Source: Posidonia oceanica (Eukaryota; Streptophyta; Magnoliopsida; Alismatales; Posidoniaceae). Taken from it: 64,000 nt of DNA. Location of the stretch: assembly GCA_037176725.1 (NCBI GenBank), contig JAZBRS010000035.1:48370001-48434000 (forward strand), read 5' to 3'. A program made the translations under genes and the position numbers. The notes beneath the pieces are model-generated. The model ran no database searches. It saw only the letters and a list, made by a program, of their open reading frames with translations, and had not been told where the DNA came from. Positions 11,229 through 22,825 of this stretch are shown here, piece after piece; the first letter of the stretch is position 1; each line of letters starts with the position of its first letter.

Positions 11229-11697
11229 CGATAAGTCCGATATCTTATCATCTCTTTCCCTTTGCCGGTCGATAAGTCCGATATCTTATCATTCCTTCAT
11301 CCCCTCTTTGCCGGCCGATAAGTCCGATATCTTATCATTCTATTCTTTTATTCATTTGCCGGCCGATAAGTCCGATATCTTATCATCTCTTTCCCTTTGC
11401 CGGCCGATAAGTCCGATATCTTATCATTCCTTCATCCCCCCTTTGCCGGCCGATAAGTCCGATATCTTATCATTCTATTCTTTTATTCATTTGCCGGCCG
11501 ATAAGTCCGATATCTTATCATCTCTTTCCCTTTGCCGGCCGATAAGTCCGATATCTTATCATCCCTTCACCCCCTCTTTGCTGGCTGATAAGTCCGATGT
11601 CTTGTCATTCTATTCTTTTATTCATTTGCCGACCAATAAGTCCGATATCTTATCACCCCTCTCCCTTTGCCGGCCGATAAGTCCGATATCTTATCAA
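11229..11697 (+). repeat. Tandem array 1: eleven GATAAG...CTTATC hairpins with higher-order order
   Basis: Eleven copies of CCGGCCGATAAGTCCGATATC followed by TTATCA are separated by three kinds of pyrimidine-rich spacer that recur in a fixed order, so the true repeat is a higher-order unit of about 125-130 bp. Each core folds as GATAAG-TCCGATAT-CTTATC. One copy at 11587 has GATAAG with CTTGTC, keeping the stem through a G-T pair. GATAAG is also the plant I-box, so a DNA-level role is an alternative. The open reading frame over this stretch is a by-product of the repeats. Confidence 0.9.
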
Positions 11698-11846
11698 TCC
11701 TTTTCTTATCAAACTTCCAATCAATCACTCTTTTTCTTATCAATCTCTCAATCAATCAATCAATCACTCTTTTTCTTATCAATCTCTCAATCAATCAATC
11801 AATCACTCTTTTTCTTATCAATCTCTCAATCAATCAATCAATCACT
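11698..11846 (+). repeat. 39-bp tandem repeat with (AATC)n tracts
   Basis: About three copies of a 39-bp unit containing CACTCTTTTTCTTATCAATC and a run of CAATCAAT. The unit keeps the CTTATC half of the preceding array, which suggests it arose from it by slippage. Confidence 0.85.
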
Positions 11847-12829
11847 GCTCTTTCCGGTTGATAGGACCGTAATCTATCATCTTGGGCTGATCCCCGATCT
11901 GGCCCGCAGTTGTGTTATACGGCTGACATCCAGTAACTGTCCCTCGTAATTGCACTTTCCGGTTGATAGGTCCGTAAACTATCATTCTCTGGCTGATATC
12001 CAAAACTATCGCTTGCAATTACGTTATACGGCTGATATCCAGTAACTATCCCTTGCAATTGCACTTTCCAGTTGATAGGACTGTAAACTATCGCTTCTAG
12101 TTGATAGGACTGTAAACTATCGCTCCAGTTGATAGGACTGTAAACTATCGCTTCCGGTTGATAGGACCGTAAACTATCACCTGCAATTGCATTATACGGC
12201 TGATATCCAGTAACTATCCCTCATGATTGCGCTTTCCAGTTGATAGGACTGTAAACTATCACTTCCAGTTGATAGGACTGTAAACTATCGCTCCAGTTGA
12301 TAGGACTGTAAACTATTGCTTCCGGTTGATAGGACCGTAAACTATCGCTGCGGGAATCATGTTATACAGCTGATATCCAGTAACTATCCCTTGCAAATGC
12401 CCTTTCCGGTTGATAGGACCGTAAACTATCGCTCCAGTTGATAGGACTGTAAACTATCGCTCCAGTTGATAGGCCTGTAAACTATCGCTTCCGGTTGATA
12501 GGACCGTAAACTATCATTCTCTGGCATTTGCGTTATACGGCTGATAACCAGTAACTATCCCTCATGGTTTGTGCTTTCCAGTTGATAGGACTGTAAACTA
12601 TCGCTTCCAGTTGATAGGACTGTAAACTATCGCTCCAGTTGATAGAACTGTAAACTATCGCTTCTGGTTGATAGGACCGTAAACTATCCTGCACAACCAT
12701 GTTATACGGCTGATATCCAGTAACTATCACTCACAACTGCTTCCGGTTGATAGGACCGTAAACTATCACTCCCGATTGATAGGTCCGTAAACTATCACTC
12801 CCAGTTGATAGGACCGTAAACTATCCGGC
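11847..12829 (+). repeat. Tandem array 2: about 21 GATAGG-ACCGTAAA-CTATC hairpins
   Basis: About 21 copies of a 28-29 bp unit, TTCCGGTTGATAGGACCGTA plus AACTATCGC, mostly in clusters of three or four. The clusters are separated at about 170-bp intervals by a related unit containing ACGGCTGATATCCAGTAACT (near 11921, 12028, 12197, 12370, 12538 and 12707). Inside the unit, CCGG/CCAG and ACCG/ACTG alternate together. The inverted pair GATAG/CTATC is kept in nearly all copies. Confidence 0.9.
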
Positions 12830-13378
12830 CGATAAGCCCGACATCTTATCACCCTCTTCGCGCGACCTTGTCCCAGGAAGGCAAAGTCCCGCATCCCCTT
12901 GCAATAGGAGAGCCATCCCCTCTCCCCTCGCATTTCTTTTGCTAGATTGCTCCCCGGGCGGGGACAAGCTGCACTTTTTTCTTTCTCGCGTTGTCGCGCA
13001 AGTTTGGCCTACCTGCCAGATCCTTGCGCCACATCGCGCCTTTCTTTTAGCATTTCTTTCGCATCATCTCTGCACCTTCATTGCTAGCATTACATGCCAG
13101 TCTAACATCATCAGTAGCAACTGCACCGCATCAGCATTCTTATCTGTACTAACTTTTGCAACAATTGCATTGCATCTGCACTAGCATGCATTGTATGCAT
13201 TGCATTTCATCCATCAGCATTCGCACGCATTTGCATTTTGCATTGCGGCAACGGGCTACGACGTTAGGTGTATCCGTCGAATAAGTAACTCACGCCAATA
13301 GCAAATCTTTTGGCTCTCCGATCAAATGGGACGTCTTCTCAATCCTGAGCAACGGTCTCGGTCCTTTTGACCTCGCTC
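12830..13378 (+). other. Pre-PPT region of element A
   Basis: A last GATAAG-CCCGACAT-CTTATC hairpin occurs at 12836-12855, followed by T/C-rich sequence and a block from 13249 to 13391 that is well conserved with 52304-52452 of element B (GCGGCAACGGGCTACGA, CGAATAA, CTCACGCC, ATAGCAAA). Its conservation next to the PPT suggests a role in plus-strand priming or RNA 3' structure. Confidence 0.6.
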
Positions 13379-13387
13379 AGGGAGGGG
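13379..13387 (+). promoter_or_regulatory. Polypurine tract of element A
   Basis: AGGGAGGGG followed by CATC and the LTR start. Element B has the same tract at 52440-52448 and G a variant at 23158. It is the expected primer for plus-strand synthesis. Confidence 0.85.
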
Positions 13388-16300
13388 CATCAGTTGACAC
13401 CTCATTTCGACAAGGTCGAATTGGCAGGGCTCTCTGGCGGCTAGGAAAAAAACCAAAATTACACCTTTCCCATCACCCTTCCTTTCAAATCAAAACCCCT
13501 CCTCAAACCTCAAAACCAAACCTAGAACCACACCCATTTTCTAACCCAGAAAACCACCCCAAAACCCTCTCAAAACCTTACCCTAAAACCATCCAAGACC
13601 TTACCCTAAAATCATCCAAACCCAAGTCCAAATCCACACCTCTCTCTCTCTCTTTCCCTCCAAAACAAGCCCAAACTCAACCTAGGATTACACTCCTTTC
13701 TCGAACCCAAAAACTAACCAAAAATCATAGGAAAACTCACCATCCCTGACTTAACAAACCCACCAAAAATCCTAGAAACTTTCAAACCAAAACCACTCCT
13801 AAAAACCCTAGGAAACTTAGGCAAAACTACCCTTTTTCTACACCTCAAAACCCTTTCAAAACATTCTCAAAACCAAACCAAAATCCTAGGCCTCACACTA
13901 GAGACCCTAGACTACACACCCACCAAATTTCACTCCTTTTTGAAACCTCTAAGACCTCCATTCACCCAAATTATCCTTTTCTCTCTCTTGGATTATTCTT
14001 TTCTCTCTCCTCTCTCTCTCCTGATTATCATCCTTCTTTTCACCCCCTTTTCTCCCTCTTTTTTGTCTGACTGTGGGCCCCCCTTGTGCTCCTATCTGTT
14101 CTCAATCTTATTCCTATTTTTATCTTATTTTTACCATTTTCTTTGATTTTCAAAAAATTACTTTCCTTCAGCTCCTCTCTTTCCTATTTATCCCTCCATT
14201 TCTCCCGTTTCCTCTCCTTTCTAATTTCCTCTTCTCCTCTCTTACTAAACCCCTAAAAAACCTTCAAAAACATTTAAAACTCTAAAACAAAAGAGGAACA
14301 AGTCAAAATCCTAAAAATAAATAATTAAAAACTTAAACAAACAATCAAAAACAAGAACCTAACTAAATCCAATTAAAAAAGGAAATTGAGAATGTAATCT
14401 AAAAAATGCAAAACAAACAAAAAGAAAATGCTATAAAATCAAAGAAAAAACCAAGATATAATCAAAACAAGCTAGAGTAAAAACCCTACTAAAAACAACC
14501 AAAAAAAAAAACGAATCCTAAAAAGAAAGAAAACAACTTAAAATACTAAGGCAAGTAATCAAAAAAAAAAGGAGGAAAACTTAACTTAACAATTCTAAAA
14601 GAAACAATTTGAAAACTTAATTGAAACAAACAATCAAAAATTTGAAAACGCTTAATTAAACAAGAAAAACTTAACTAAAAAATATTAAAAGAATCCAACA
14701 AACAAAATCGAATTTAAAACAAAACTTAAACAAAACCTTAAAAAAAAAGGGACTAAAATCAAAGGCTAAAACTCTCCCTAATTAATTTAAAAACAATCTT
14801 AAAAAAACCTAATCAAAAATTCCAAAGACTTAACAAGAAAAACATGACTAAAAGACAATTTAAAAACTTAACAAACATTTAAACAAAAATCAAAAACAAC
14901 TTAAAGAAAACTCAAAATCCTAATCAAAACTAAAACTCCTTAATCCTAAAATCCTAATTAAAAACAACCATTAAAAAACCAAATCTAAAAATCCTAACTT
15001 GGGCAATCACCTTAAAGTCTTTTTATTTTTATTCTCATTTTATTTTATTTTTATTCCTTTTCATCCTTCTTCTTTCTCCTCTTTCTTTCTTTTTCTTCCT
15101 TCTTCCCTTTCTTTTTTACCTCCCCCTCTTTTGGTCGAGCCCATCTAACCCAACTCTTCCCCTCCTTCTTTCCATCTTCCTTTATTTCATTTCTTTTTCC
15201 AAGCCCACTGCCCGTTTTCCCCTCCTCTTTCCCTCCTTCTCTTCTTCTTCTTCTTCTTCCATTCTTCTTCTCCTCCTCTCACAGCAAAACGACAGCCAGC
15301 CCCTCTCTTTTTTAAAACCTCCACCTGACACCACCATGGACTCTCCTCCATCACCACCATGCCCTGTGGCCGAAGACCAACACAGCAACCCCTCCCATGC
15401 TCTGCCGAAAATGGCAGAAACCCATTCCTTTGACCTCAAACCATTGAAAATTCAGTGGAGAGGGAGGAGATCAAAACCGATTTTTTCCTTCACAACCTGG
15501 ATCCTTTTGGCATGCACTCTGAAACCCAAGCCTCCACCTTCCTTCCCCCACTTCCAGAAGCCAAAAACCACTGGGAATCACCCCTGAAATTTGCCTCCAA
15601 AGCTTCAGCACCCAACACCTTTCAGACCGACCTTCTCCATTGAAAATCCACCACCACGAGCCTCCTAAAATCCCAGAACCTTGCCATCAGACAAACCAAG
15701 CAACCACCTTCCCGAGCCACCCAAAATCGCATCCTGAAACCTCCCACACTCCTCACAGTCCACTACAAACACTTGGGTCCCCTTTTTGCCCAAAAACTTC
15801 AAACCTCCATAACTTCCTCCACACTCAGTGGAATCCACTTCCGTTTCCTCCCACGCACTCCCCAGACAACCACCTAGCCGCCCGTACCCTTGGCTCGGCC
15901 TGGAATGCCGCACAACGCCGCATCCACCTCAGCCACCACAGGCGGAGCTCTGCTGAACCAGATCTCGCTCCAGGCTGTAGAACACGCACTTGGAAGCTCC
16001 GTCAGCTTCCTTGGACCTCCGGCGATGCCCCCGAACCTCCCTCGCACCAGTAGCCGCCGCCCTCCGCCGTCCCCACTTCCCTCCGGCCGGCCAAAAGCCT
16101 CCTGGATGGGTGGCCTCCTCCAGCGCGCGTGAGGGGTGAGAGAACCCCCCTCCGGATTCCTCTCTTCTCCCTCTTGCTCCTCGGCCTTTCCCCGAGGATT
16201 TTCATCGTCTGTGCCGCCCACACGACCTCGCCGAAGATGCTGTCTTCTCCGGTGCTGGCCACCCCCGCAGCAGCCGTCGCACCCCGTCCGCCGCCGCAGG

Positions 16301-16439
16301 TCTCCTCCGCCTCCGCCACTCCACGCCGCACACCCCCGCACCATTCCAGTGCCGCGTCGCCCCTTCTCTGCCGGTCCAGACCCATCGCCGGCGAACCTCC
16401 GGCCATCGACCTCCACTGTAAGTCTACTTATTCGTTTTT

Positions 16440-17360
16440 ATATTTTTTTCAGTAACTTAGCTTAATTTACTTGCATTGCATTACTATCGTTATAACTTTC
16501 TAATATTGCATATGAGTCCTGATCAGATTAAGATTTGTGTTATGCTGAATTGAAACCATGTTAAGTTGCAATAAATGTCCACATTCTTGCCTATTTGCAC
16601 TGTCATCCACATGCTGTTTGTCTTCTTTAGTTATCTTTTAAATTAAGCCCTGCATGTTTCTGTTATTGCACATTGGTCCTCTGTTGTTGTGATTTAATCT
16701 TGTTTCTTTCAATCTAGTCCAGTAAGTTGCCATATTTGCATATCAGTCCGTTCTTGGTTCAACATGGCTTGCTATGCTTTATTGTTTGCCCCAGCATGTT
16801 TTTATTTTTGCAATTAGGTCCTTTAGTTGTTAAATGCCACTTAAATGCTTGCTGTTACCTTATTAAATTGTTGTTAAGTCCTGATCTTTGCATTATTTGC
16901 ATGTTGGTCCTTTGATCTGTTATCATGCATTCTGTTTGCATCCTTCATTCACTGCATTGCATGCTTAGCTCTTGCTTCCTAATTTTGCACATAGGTCTGC
17001 TGCATCATGCATAGCATGCATTTAGCTTGCATTTTTCTTACAAAATTGCATTTCAACCCCTGCATGTTTTAAAATTGCATATAGATCCTCCATATGATTG
17101 CAAAGCCTATTTCAGTGCATGTTTACCTTATTAGGTTGCATTTTGAACCCTGCATCTTGCAAAATTGCATTCAGACCCCTAAGCTTTCAAAAATCTTGCA
17201 TAAAAAGCCCCGAACTTTTCGAAATCTTTGCATTTAGACCCCCATTCTTTCAAAAATTGCATTTAAGTCCCTAATTTTCTGAAAAATCATCCTTAGGTCT
17301 TTTCTTGCATTTTGCATGCATTGCACTCATGCATTCTTGCATTTTGCATCCTTTGCACAC
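16440..17360 (+). repeat. Degenerate about 35-60 bp TTGCAT repeat in the A LTR
   Basis: The words AAAATTGCAT and AGGTCC/AGACCCC recur at irregular spacing through the zone, most clearly at 17040-17290. The same zone is present in both B LTRs (about 41780-42700 and 55640-56560). It looks like a decayed minisatellite. Confidence 0.6.
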
Positions 17361-18057
17361 ACTTAAACACCCTTAGCTCCCATTCACAGGGGAAGACCTG
17401 TTTTGCACACCCCTAGGACCTCCTTTACACTTAGATCCATTCTTCTCCCCTGTTCTGGCCCCTCTGCGTTGAAGCTGGAATATCTTCCGATCCGGCCGTT
17501 GGATCTTCTCAACCAAGCTTCCTGGATGACCCCGGCGGAGCGCTCTTCAGCATGGACCAAACAGATCTCAGATCAGGCTTTAGATTTCCCAGGTAAGTCC
17601 TCCTGAACCCCTGCACAGCATTCATTTGCACACCATTTGCATTGCATGCATCGTTTTTGCTTTCTGTTTCCTCGAGCATGTAGAACAGGACTTCCTCCTC
17701 TTATCTGTCAGCTCTGCTCCCCTTTTTCGCGTATTCCCAGGTGCTTTGTGTTGTGTTTCCCCTGGATTCACCACTAATTACAACTTTCTTCCCCTTTTTT
17801 CACGATCTGATCGCACTGCGAGCTTTGGGCAGCGTGCGAGAAATATCGTGGGACGGTTTAGTGGGAAACAGTTGCAAAATGGAGGTAATCCTTCCACTTG
17901 CTTATTCTCCCCATTGTAGGTCTTCACACCTACTCTGCGTGGCCCTTAAACAGTGTCTGTTCTCACACATGCACTGTTTGCTTTCCCTTTCGCTTCTCTT
18001 GTCCTCTCTCTTTGCATTTGCATCTGCATGGCTTTGTCGATGTTTTATTCTGCTTCG

Positions 18058-18680
18058 CTTTTGGCACCGTTTCGCGTGCCCGCCTCTTCTTTGGCACCGT
18101 TTTGCGTGCCCGCTTTGCTTTTGGCACCGTTTTGCGTGCCCGCTCTGCTTTTGGCACCGTTTCGCGTGCCTACTTTGCTTTTGGCACCGTTTTGCATGCC
18201 CGCTCTGCTTCTGGCACCGTTTTGAGTGCCCGCTCTGCTTTTGACACCGTTTCGCGTGCCCGCTTTGCTTTCGGCACCGTTTTGCGTGCCCGCTCTGCTT
18301 TTAGCACCGTTTTGCGTGCCCGCTTCGTTTTCTGGCACCGTTTTGCGTGCCCGCTCTGCTTTTGGCATCGTTTCACGTGCCCGCTTTGCTTTTGGCACCG
18401 TTTTGCGTGCCCGCTCTGCTTTTGGCACCGTTTCGCGTGCCCACTTTGCTTTTGGCACCGTTTCGCGTGCCCACTTTGCTTTTGGCACCGTTTTGCGTGC
18501 TCGCTTTGCTTTTGGCACCGTTTTGCGTGCCCACTTTGCTTTTGGCACTGTTTTGCGTTTCGGCTCTGCTTTTGGCACCGTTTTGCGTGCCCCCATTGTT
18601 TCTGGCACTGTTTTGCGTGTCGATCTTGTTTTCTTGCACCGTTTTGCGTGCTGCTCTCGTTTCTTGCATTATTTCGCGTG
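18058..18680 (+). repeat. 30-bp minisatellite in the A LTR, about 20 copies
   Basis: The unit is TTTTGGCACCGTTTTGCGTG plus CCCGCTTTGC. Because 30 is divisible by three, long ORFs appear in several frames and on both strands; these are artefacts. The B LTRs have only about 11 and 10 copies. Confidence 0.93.
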
Positions 18681-18761
18681 CTTTACGTCGTTTCTCTTGC
18701 ATGTCGCCTGCATTGCTTGGTTTTACCGTTGTTTTGCTTTTCCGCTTGCATTTGCATATAG

Positions 18762-19015
18762 GGCAGTGATGCTTACTGCCTGGAGTTCTCACGAGCCAGG
18801 TTTCGCCCGATTCGGAACACAGGCAGCGTTGCTGAGCACTTAGACTGCACGTTTACTTTCCCGCATTGCATCCCACCACTTAGAGCACACCTTTAAGCAT
18901 TCATTCAGGCATTCATTGGCACTTAGGCATTCAAACCTGCATTTCCCTGCGTATGCGAGCGTAAGCCTAGAAAGACCGATTCTCGGGCGTGTCGGGGGTG
19001 CCTAACACCTTCCCC
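18762..19015 (+). promoter_or_regulatory. Conserved structured block near the LTR 3' end (A)
   Basis: It starts with hairpin GGCAGT-gatgctt-ACTGCC (18762-18780), then a CGAGCCAG-containing hairpin that is weakened in this copy, then TGCTGAGCACTTAGAC. About 210 bp later comes TCGGGGGTGCCTAACACCTT (from 18992), in which GGTG/CACC pair across CCTAA. The order is the same in the F, C and B LTRs. It is probably R/U5; its function is unknown. Confidence 0.6.
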
Positions 19016-19333
19016 GCACGTAACAGGAGTCCTTGCCTAGTCTTTTGACCCGTAATGACCATATTGCCCTTATCCTAGGCATGAGTCATCTCATTTGCAT
19101 TTGTTTTCCTTTGCATTGCTTTGCTTTGCATTTCTTGCTTGGTTTTGCGTGTTAATCCACGCATTTCCCCCGGTTTTCCTTGTCTCCCGATATTAGACAT
19201 GGTGGCGACTCTGAATTGTCTTATCTTCTTCTTTTCTTATCTTTTCTCCTCTGTTTTAAGTGTTTTCGAGTTGAGCCCTCCTCCTCGGACCTCGCCGCCA
19301 ATAGTAAGCCTGATTCTGATTGGGATTACTACA

Positions 19334-21886
19334 GCTGGTCATCCACTTCTGCAGCGCCGATGAGGGAGGCCGACACATCGTTCCAGGCTGCAACAAGGTA
19401 AGATTTCTATCCTCGTAGGTCATGCATGCTAGTGTGTTCGTTCCCATGCAACCTTGCATTTTTCTGAATCCTTTTGGCCGTGATTCATGGCCGGAATGGA
19501 ACTCAGTGTGTTGGACGCACCAGCTGGTGCGTCCAACGTTGGACGCGGCATAGGCCAACGTCCAACAGCCCCTCTTGCTCTGCTCTGCTTTACTCTTGTT
19601 CAGTTGCTTTCCATGCTTTGCTCTTGCTTTTATTTCTGTAACTCCATGCTATGTGCTTCCTTAAGTGTGCTCTGATGTTATACCATGCTTATCAATTTGT
19701 TCCATGCGTGTTTGAATGCTTTTTGCATGCTTAGTATCAGTTTGTTTTCTGCCTTCGTTGGACTCTAGGATGAGCCCCGTCCAACGTTGGACGCTGGTTC
19801 ATCTAGCGTCCAACACTCCTGCTTGCTTTGCTTTGCTGCCGTGGCTACCCCATGCATATTTTTGATGTTATAATTTGATCCATGCATGCTTAGAGATGCC
19901 TGGCCCCCTAAGGCAACCATGCTTAGGCTTGCTAGGATTCCTTTTAAGCCATGTATTCCTTTTTTTAAGTTTGAAGCTCATGTTCTTATATGCATGCCTT
20001 CTTTTATCTTGCCTCCTTGTATTAAATGCTTGCCATGCCTCCTTTGCATGCTCCTATTAGTCTCTTACATGCTTCTAAGATGCTTGCATGCATATAGGTG
20101 GGGTAGAGCTAAGCTCCCCCTTTAGAACAGGTGAGCCTGCAAGTCTGGGTCGTTGGACGCCAGAGCCTTCAGCGTCCAACGTTGGACGCTACTGGTTCTA
20201 GCGTCCAACGTCCTGGCCTCTCATGCATTTGTTTAAAGCCTGCATGCCTCTTTGATCTTGCTTATTTGTTTGCCTCCTGTGTTCTTATGCATGTTTAGCT
20301 TCAGTAGCATCTGTTCTTTTATTTCAGTTAATTATTTTGCTTGTTTTTGTGCATGCTTTTTGTGTGTTGTGCCTCCCAGAGCGTTGTACGCTGCTGGTGC
20401 TGGCGTCCAACATTGGACACTGGCCTAGCTCGCGTCCAACACTCTGGTTGTGCCTCTGGCCTGGCACTTAGCACAGGTAAGGCCTATTTTATTTTTTTAT
20501 GCCTCCCTTGCTTGCTTGCTTGCTCCATGCTCAACTCCAGAGACCCAAATGCATGATCCCAACTCTCCTCTATCACTTGCACGCTCCCTTCTCTCCTCTG
20601 TCTTCTGTTCTGTGTTGGACGCCAGCGAGCTGGCGTCTAACGTTGGACGCCCAGCCTACAGGCGTCCAACAACCTGCATGCTTTGATCTTGGATTCTGGC
20701 ATGCTCCTTGTTCTGATTCCCCTTCTAATCTTCTGTTAGGTTAGATTTGCATGTCTAACACCCATTTAGTTGCATATTTGCATCTATATTGCATCCATAT
20801 AGTTGGAATGCATGGTTTTCCAAAAAATGCATGCTGTCTGTCTACAGCAGGTGTTGGACGTCGACTCTGCCAGCGTCCAACATTGGACGCTGGTGTTGCC
20901 AGCATCCAATGCATGCAGATGGCTGACAGCCGTTTTAAAATGCAAATTTTGTTTCGCTCGCCTTTTCTCGCGTTTTATCGCTTCTTTGGCTTGCTGCAAC
21001 CCTAATGCATGTTACCCACCCCTTTGTTTTGATTTCGCACCCCACTTTGCCTTGTTTTACGCACTTTACCTCGTTTTCCGTGTTTTGCATCGCTTTTCCG
21101 CTCCTTCGCATGATTTTCTGCACCCCTTCGCATTGCTTTCTGCCCTCCGCATTGTTTCCTGTGCCTCGCATGGTTTTCTGCATTTTTGCACCATTTTCTG
21201 CACATGTTTTGCTTTATCACTAGCATGTCGCTTGCATTGCTTGGTTTCCCCGCCGTTTTGTTTTATCGCCTGCATCTGCATATAGGGCCGTGATGCTTAC
21301 TGCTTAGGAGTTCTCACGAACCAGGGTCCGCCCAGTTCGGAACACTAGTAGCGTGGCTGAGCATTTAGATAGCATGTTTATTTCCAATGCATAGTAGGTA
21401 AGCATTTAAGGCATTTAGGCATTAGGCTAGCAATTCCCTGCATAAGCGCGAGATTGCCCTAGAAGAAAGGATCTGCGACTCTCGAACGTATCGGGGGTGC
21501 CTAACACCTTCCCCGTGCGTAACAGGAGTCCTTGCCCTTTCTCTTGGCTCGCACTAACCCTTCCTTTATCCTAGGCTTGAGTCATAGCATAGCATAGCAT
21601 AGCATAGTAGTATAGCATAGCTTAACTTAGCATAATATCTCTTTGCCCCTCCTTGCATCCAGTTCAGCATGTCTTTTCATGCTTTACCCCCTGGTTTTCC
21701 TTGTCTTCCAATTCAATAGACCCGATAGCGACTCCGAATTGTCTTATCATTTCTTTTCTTTTCTTTTGCCAGTGTTTCCAAGTCGAGTCCTTCCCTCGAG
21801 TCCAGCCGCATATAGTGAGCCTATTTTGATCGGTGCACACAAGCTTTGGTAATGTGCATGGACGATTAAAATTCAGGATTACTACA
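19334..21886 (+). repeat. Right part of the LTR of element F (family 2), truncated by insertion of A
   Basis: Homologous to about 30510-32957 of the C LTR. It begins at the A insertion point and ends GGATTACTACA. No PBS follows, and the next base resumes element G pol, so this is the 3' or a solo LTR of F inserted in G (expected target duplication GTATC at 21887-21891). It contains six double-hairpin modules at about 19510, 19758, 20151, 20382, 20612 and 20852, and the conserved block (GTGATGCTTACTGC near 21290; TCGGGGGTGCCTAACACC from 21491). A run of AGCAT/ATAGC pentamers lies at 21585-21630. Confidence 0.88.
19510..19546. repeat. Overlapping perfect palindromes (28 bp and 18 bp) in the F LTR
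   Basis: GTTGGACGCACCAG is followed at once by its reverse complement (19510-19537). The right arm overlaps a second perfect palindrome, GCGTCCAACGTTGGACGC (19529-19546). It is the best-kept copy of the hairpin module that recurs through the family 2 and G LTRs. Confidence 0.93.
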
Positions 21887-22540
21887 GTATCACGACATCA
21901 GAGCATTCCTAGAATCCAGCAGTCTCCCATCTGGCGCGTCAGTAGCAGACAGAAAGACCTTGGTGCGTCTGGCGTCAAAATACGTGCTAGGAGCTGGGCA
22001 CCTCTACAGAAGGTCCTACAACCAGATGCTCCTACGTTGTGTGGGCAAGAAGGAGGCCGACACACTGATGCTTCAGGTCCACACTGGGACATGCGGTCCA
22101 CACATGAACGGGGTGTTGTTGGCCAAAAAGATAATGTTGCAAGGCTACTTCTGGTCAACCATGGAGGTAGACTGTTACCACTTTGTCTGCAGATGCCACA
22201 ACTATCAGGTCCATGGGAACTTCATCCATGCTCCCCCACAGCAGTTGCATAGCATGTCGTCGCCATGGCCTTTCTCCACCTAGGGGATTGACGTCATTGG
22301 TGCTATACATCCTGCTGCCTCGAATGGCCATCGATTTTTCATGGTGGCCATCAATTACCTCACCTAGTGGGTGGAAGCAACATCATACAAGTCAGTCACC
22401 ATGGCAGTTACAGAGAAGTTCATCAGGAATAACCTCATCGTCCGGTACGAGGTCCCGCATGCCATCATCTCTAACAACGATAGAAACATCATTGCCCAAC
22501 ACCTAGGAACATCATGGACCTCTCGCTCGCCAACCTGCGT
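21887..22540 (+). pseudogene. Element G integrase fragment
   Basis: The sequence matches A from about 6900 to 7500. It contains the zinc-binding region with H-x-G-T-C-G-P-H (about 22080-22105) and the start of the DDE core (about 22275-22490). Stops are TAG at 22282 (TGG in A) and 22366 (AAG in A), and SDNG is altered to an N-containing form. Homology ends near 22500, losing the catalytic Glu and the C-terminus. The 5' side is interrupted by element F. Confidence 0.85.
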
Positions 22541-22825
22541 ATCATAGAACGATTGTCCCTGTCGAGAGTGTAGGCTACACTTGATGAAAGGGCACTTGAC
22601 TATGACAAATTGCATTCATGCATGGGTCAGTTCGCTTTAGGTAATGAGAAAAATTCCTGAGCCAACCCGGTATACAAATCAAAGTCAGCAATGATGGAGG
22701 AACCTCATTATCTAGAGTCATGCATTACATTCATGATCACCTCCCTTGCATTCCCGTCAGCACACATCCATGCATAGCACATTGCATTCGCATTGAGTGG
22801 TCGTCAGAGGCATTTGCTATCCATC
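22541..22825 (+). other. Element G 3' untranslated remnant
   Basis: Non-coding sequence between the integrase fragment and the 45-bp repeats. It includes CATGCATTACATTC-like words. No accessory ORF is present, unlike A. Confidence 0.4.

Larger units (their letters stand above)
1..19333 (+). mobile_element. Element A: Tat-lineage Ty3/gypsy retrotransposon, 5' end outside the window
   Basis: The element reads gag, protease, RT, RNase H, archaeal-type RNase H, integrase, accessory ORF, hairpin arrays, polypurine tract and 3' LTR, all on the plus strand. Its 5' LTR, PBS and gag start lie left of the window. The dual RNase H and long LTR are known hallmarks of the Tat lineage. The LTR ends at 19333 and is followed by sequence of a different LTR (element F), so A is inserted in F. 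The five bases after the LTR (gctgg, 19334-19338) should be the target duplication, but the left copy is outside the window. Several stops and at least three frameshifts make A non-functional as it stands. Confidence 0.93.
13392..19333 (+). repeat. 3' LTR of element A (5.94 kb, family 1)
   Basis: The left border is AGTTGACACCTC just after the PPT; both B LTRs start TGTTGAC, so A lost the terminal T. The right border is GGGATTACTACA. Zones in order: C/A-rich, G-poor sequence (13440-15010); pyrimidine-rich sequence (15010-15300); a GC-rich zone with chance Pro-rich ORFs (15330-16420) ending in a GTAAGT donor-like site at 16418; a degenerate TTGCAT...GACCCC repeat (16440-17360); a 30-bp minisatellite; and a conserved hairpin block (18762-19015). 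No convincing TATA box was found. Confidence 0.9.

Noticed and set aside
11221..11949. A 242-codon ORF over hairpin array 1 and the 39-bp repeat.
   Set aside because: It is a by-product of tandem repeats; there is no conserved counterpart in B.
15640..16455. Pro-rich ORFs in the GC-rich zone of the LTRs (also 40603-41041, 41314-41739 minus and the 3' LTR copies).
   Set aside because: Frames are not conserved between the A and B LTRs; identity between the two B LTRs only reflects their common origin.
17898..18761. Long ORFs on both strands over the LTR minisatellites (also 18045-18608 minus, 43089-43920, 56954-57733).
   Set aside because: The 30-bp unit is a multiple of three and lacks stops in several frames; the products are low-complexity and non-conserved.
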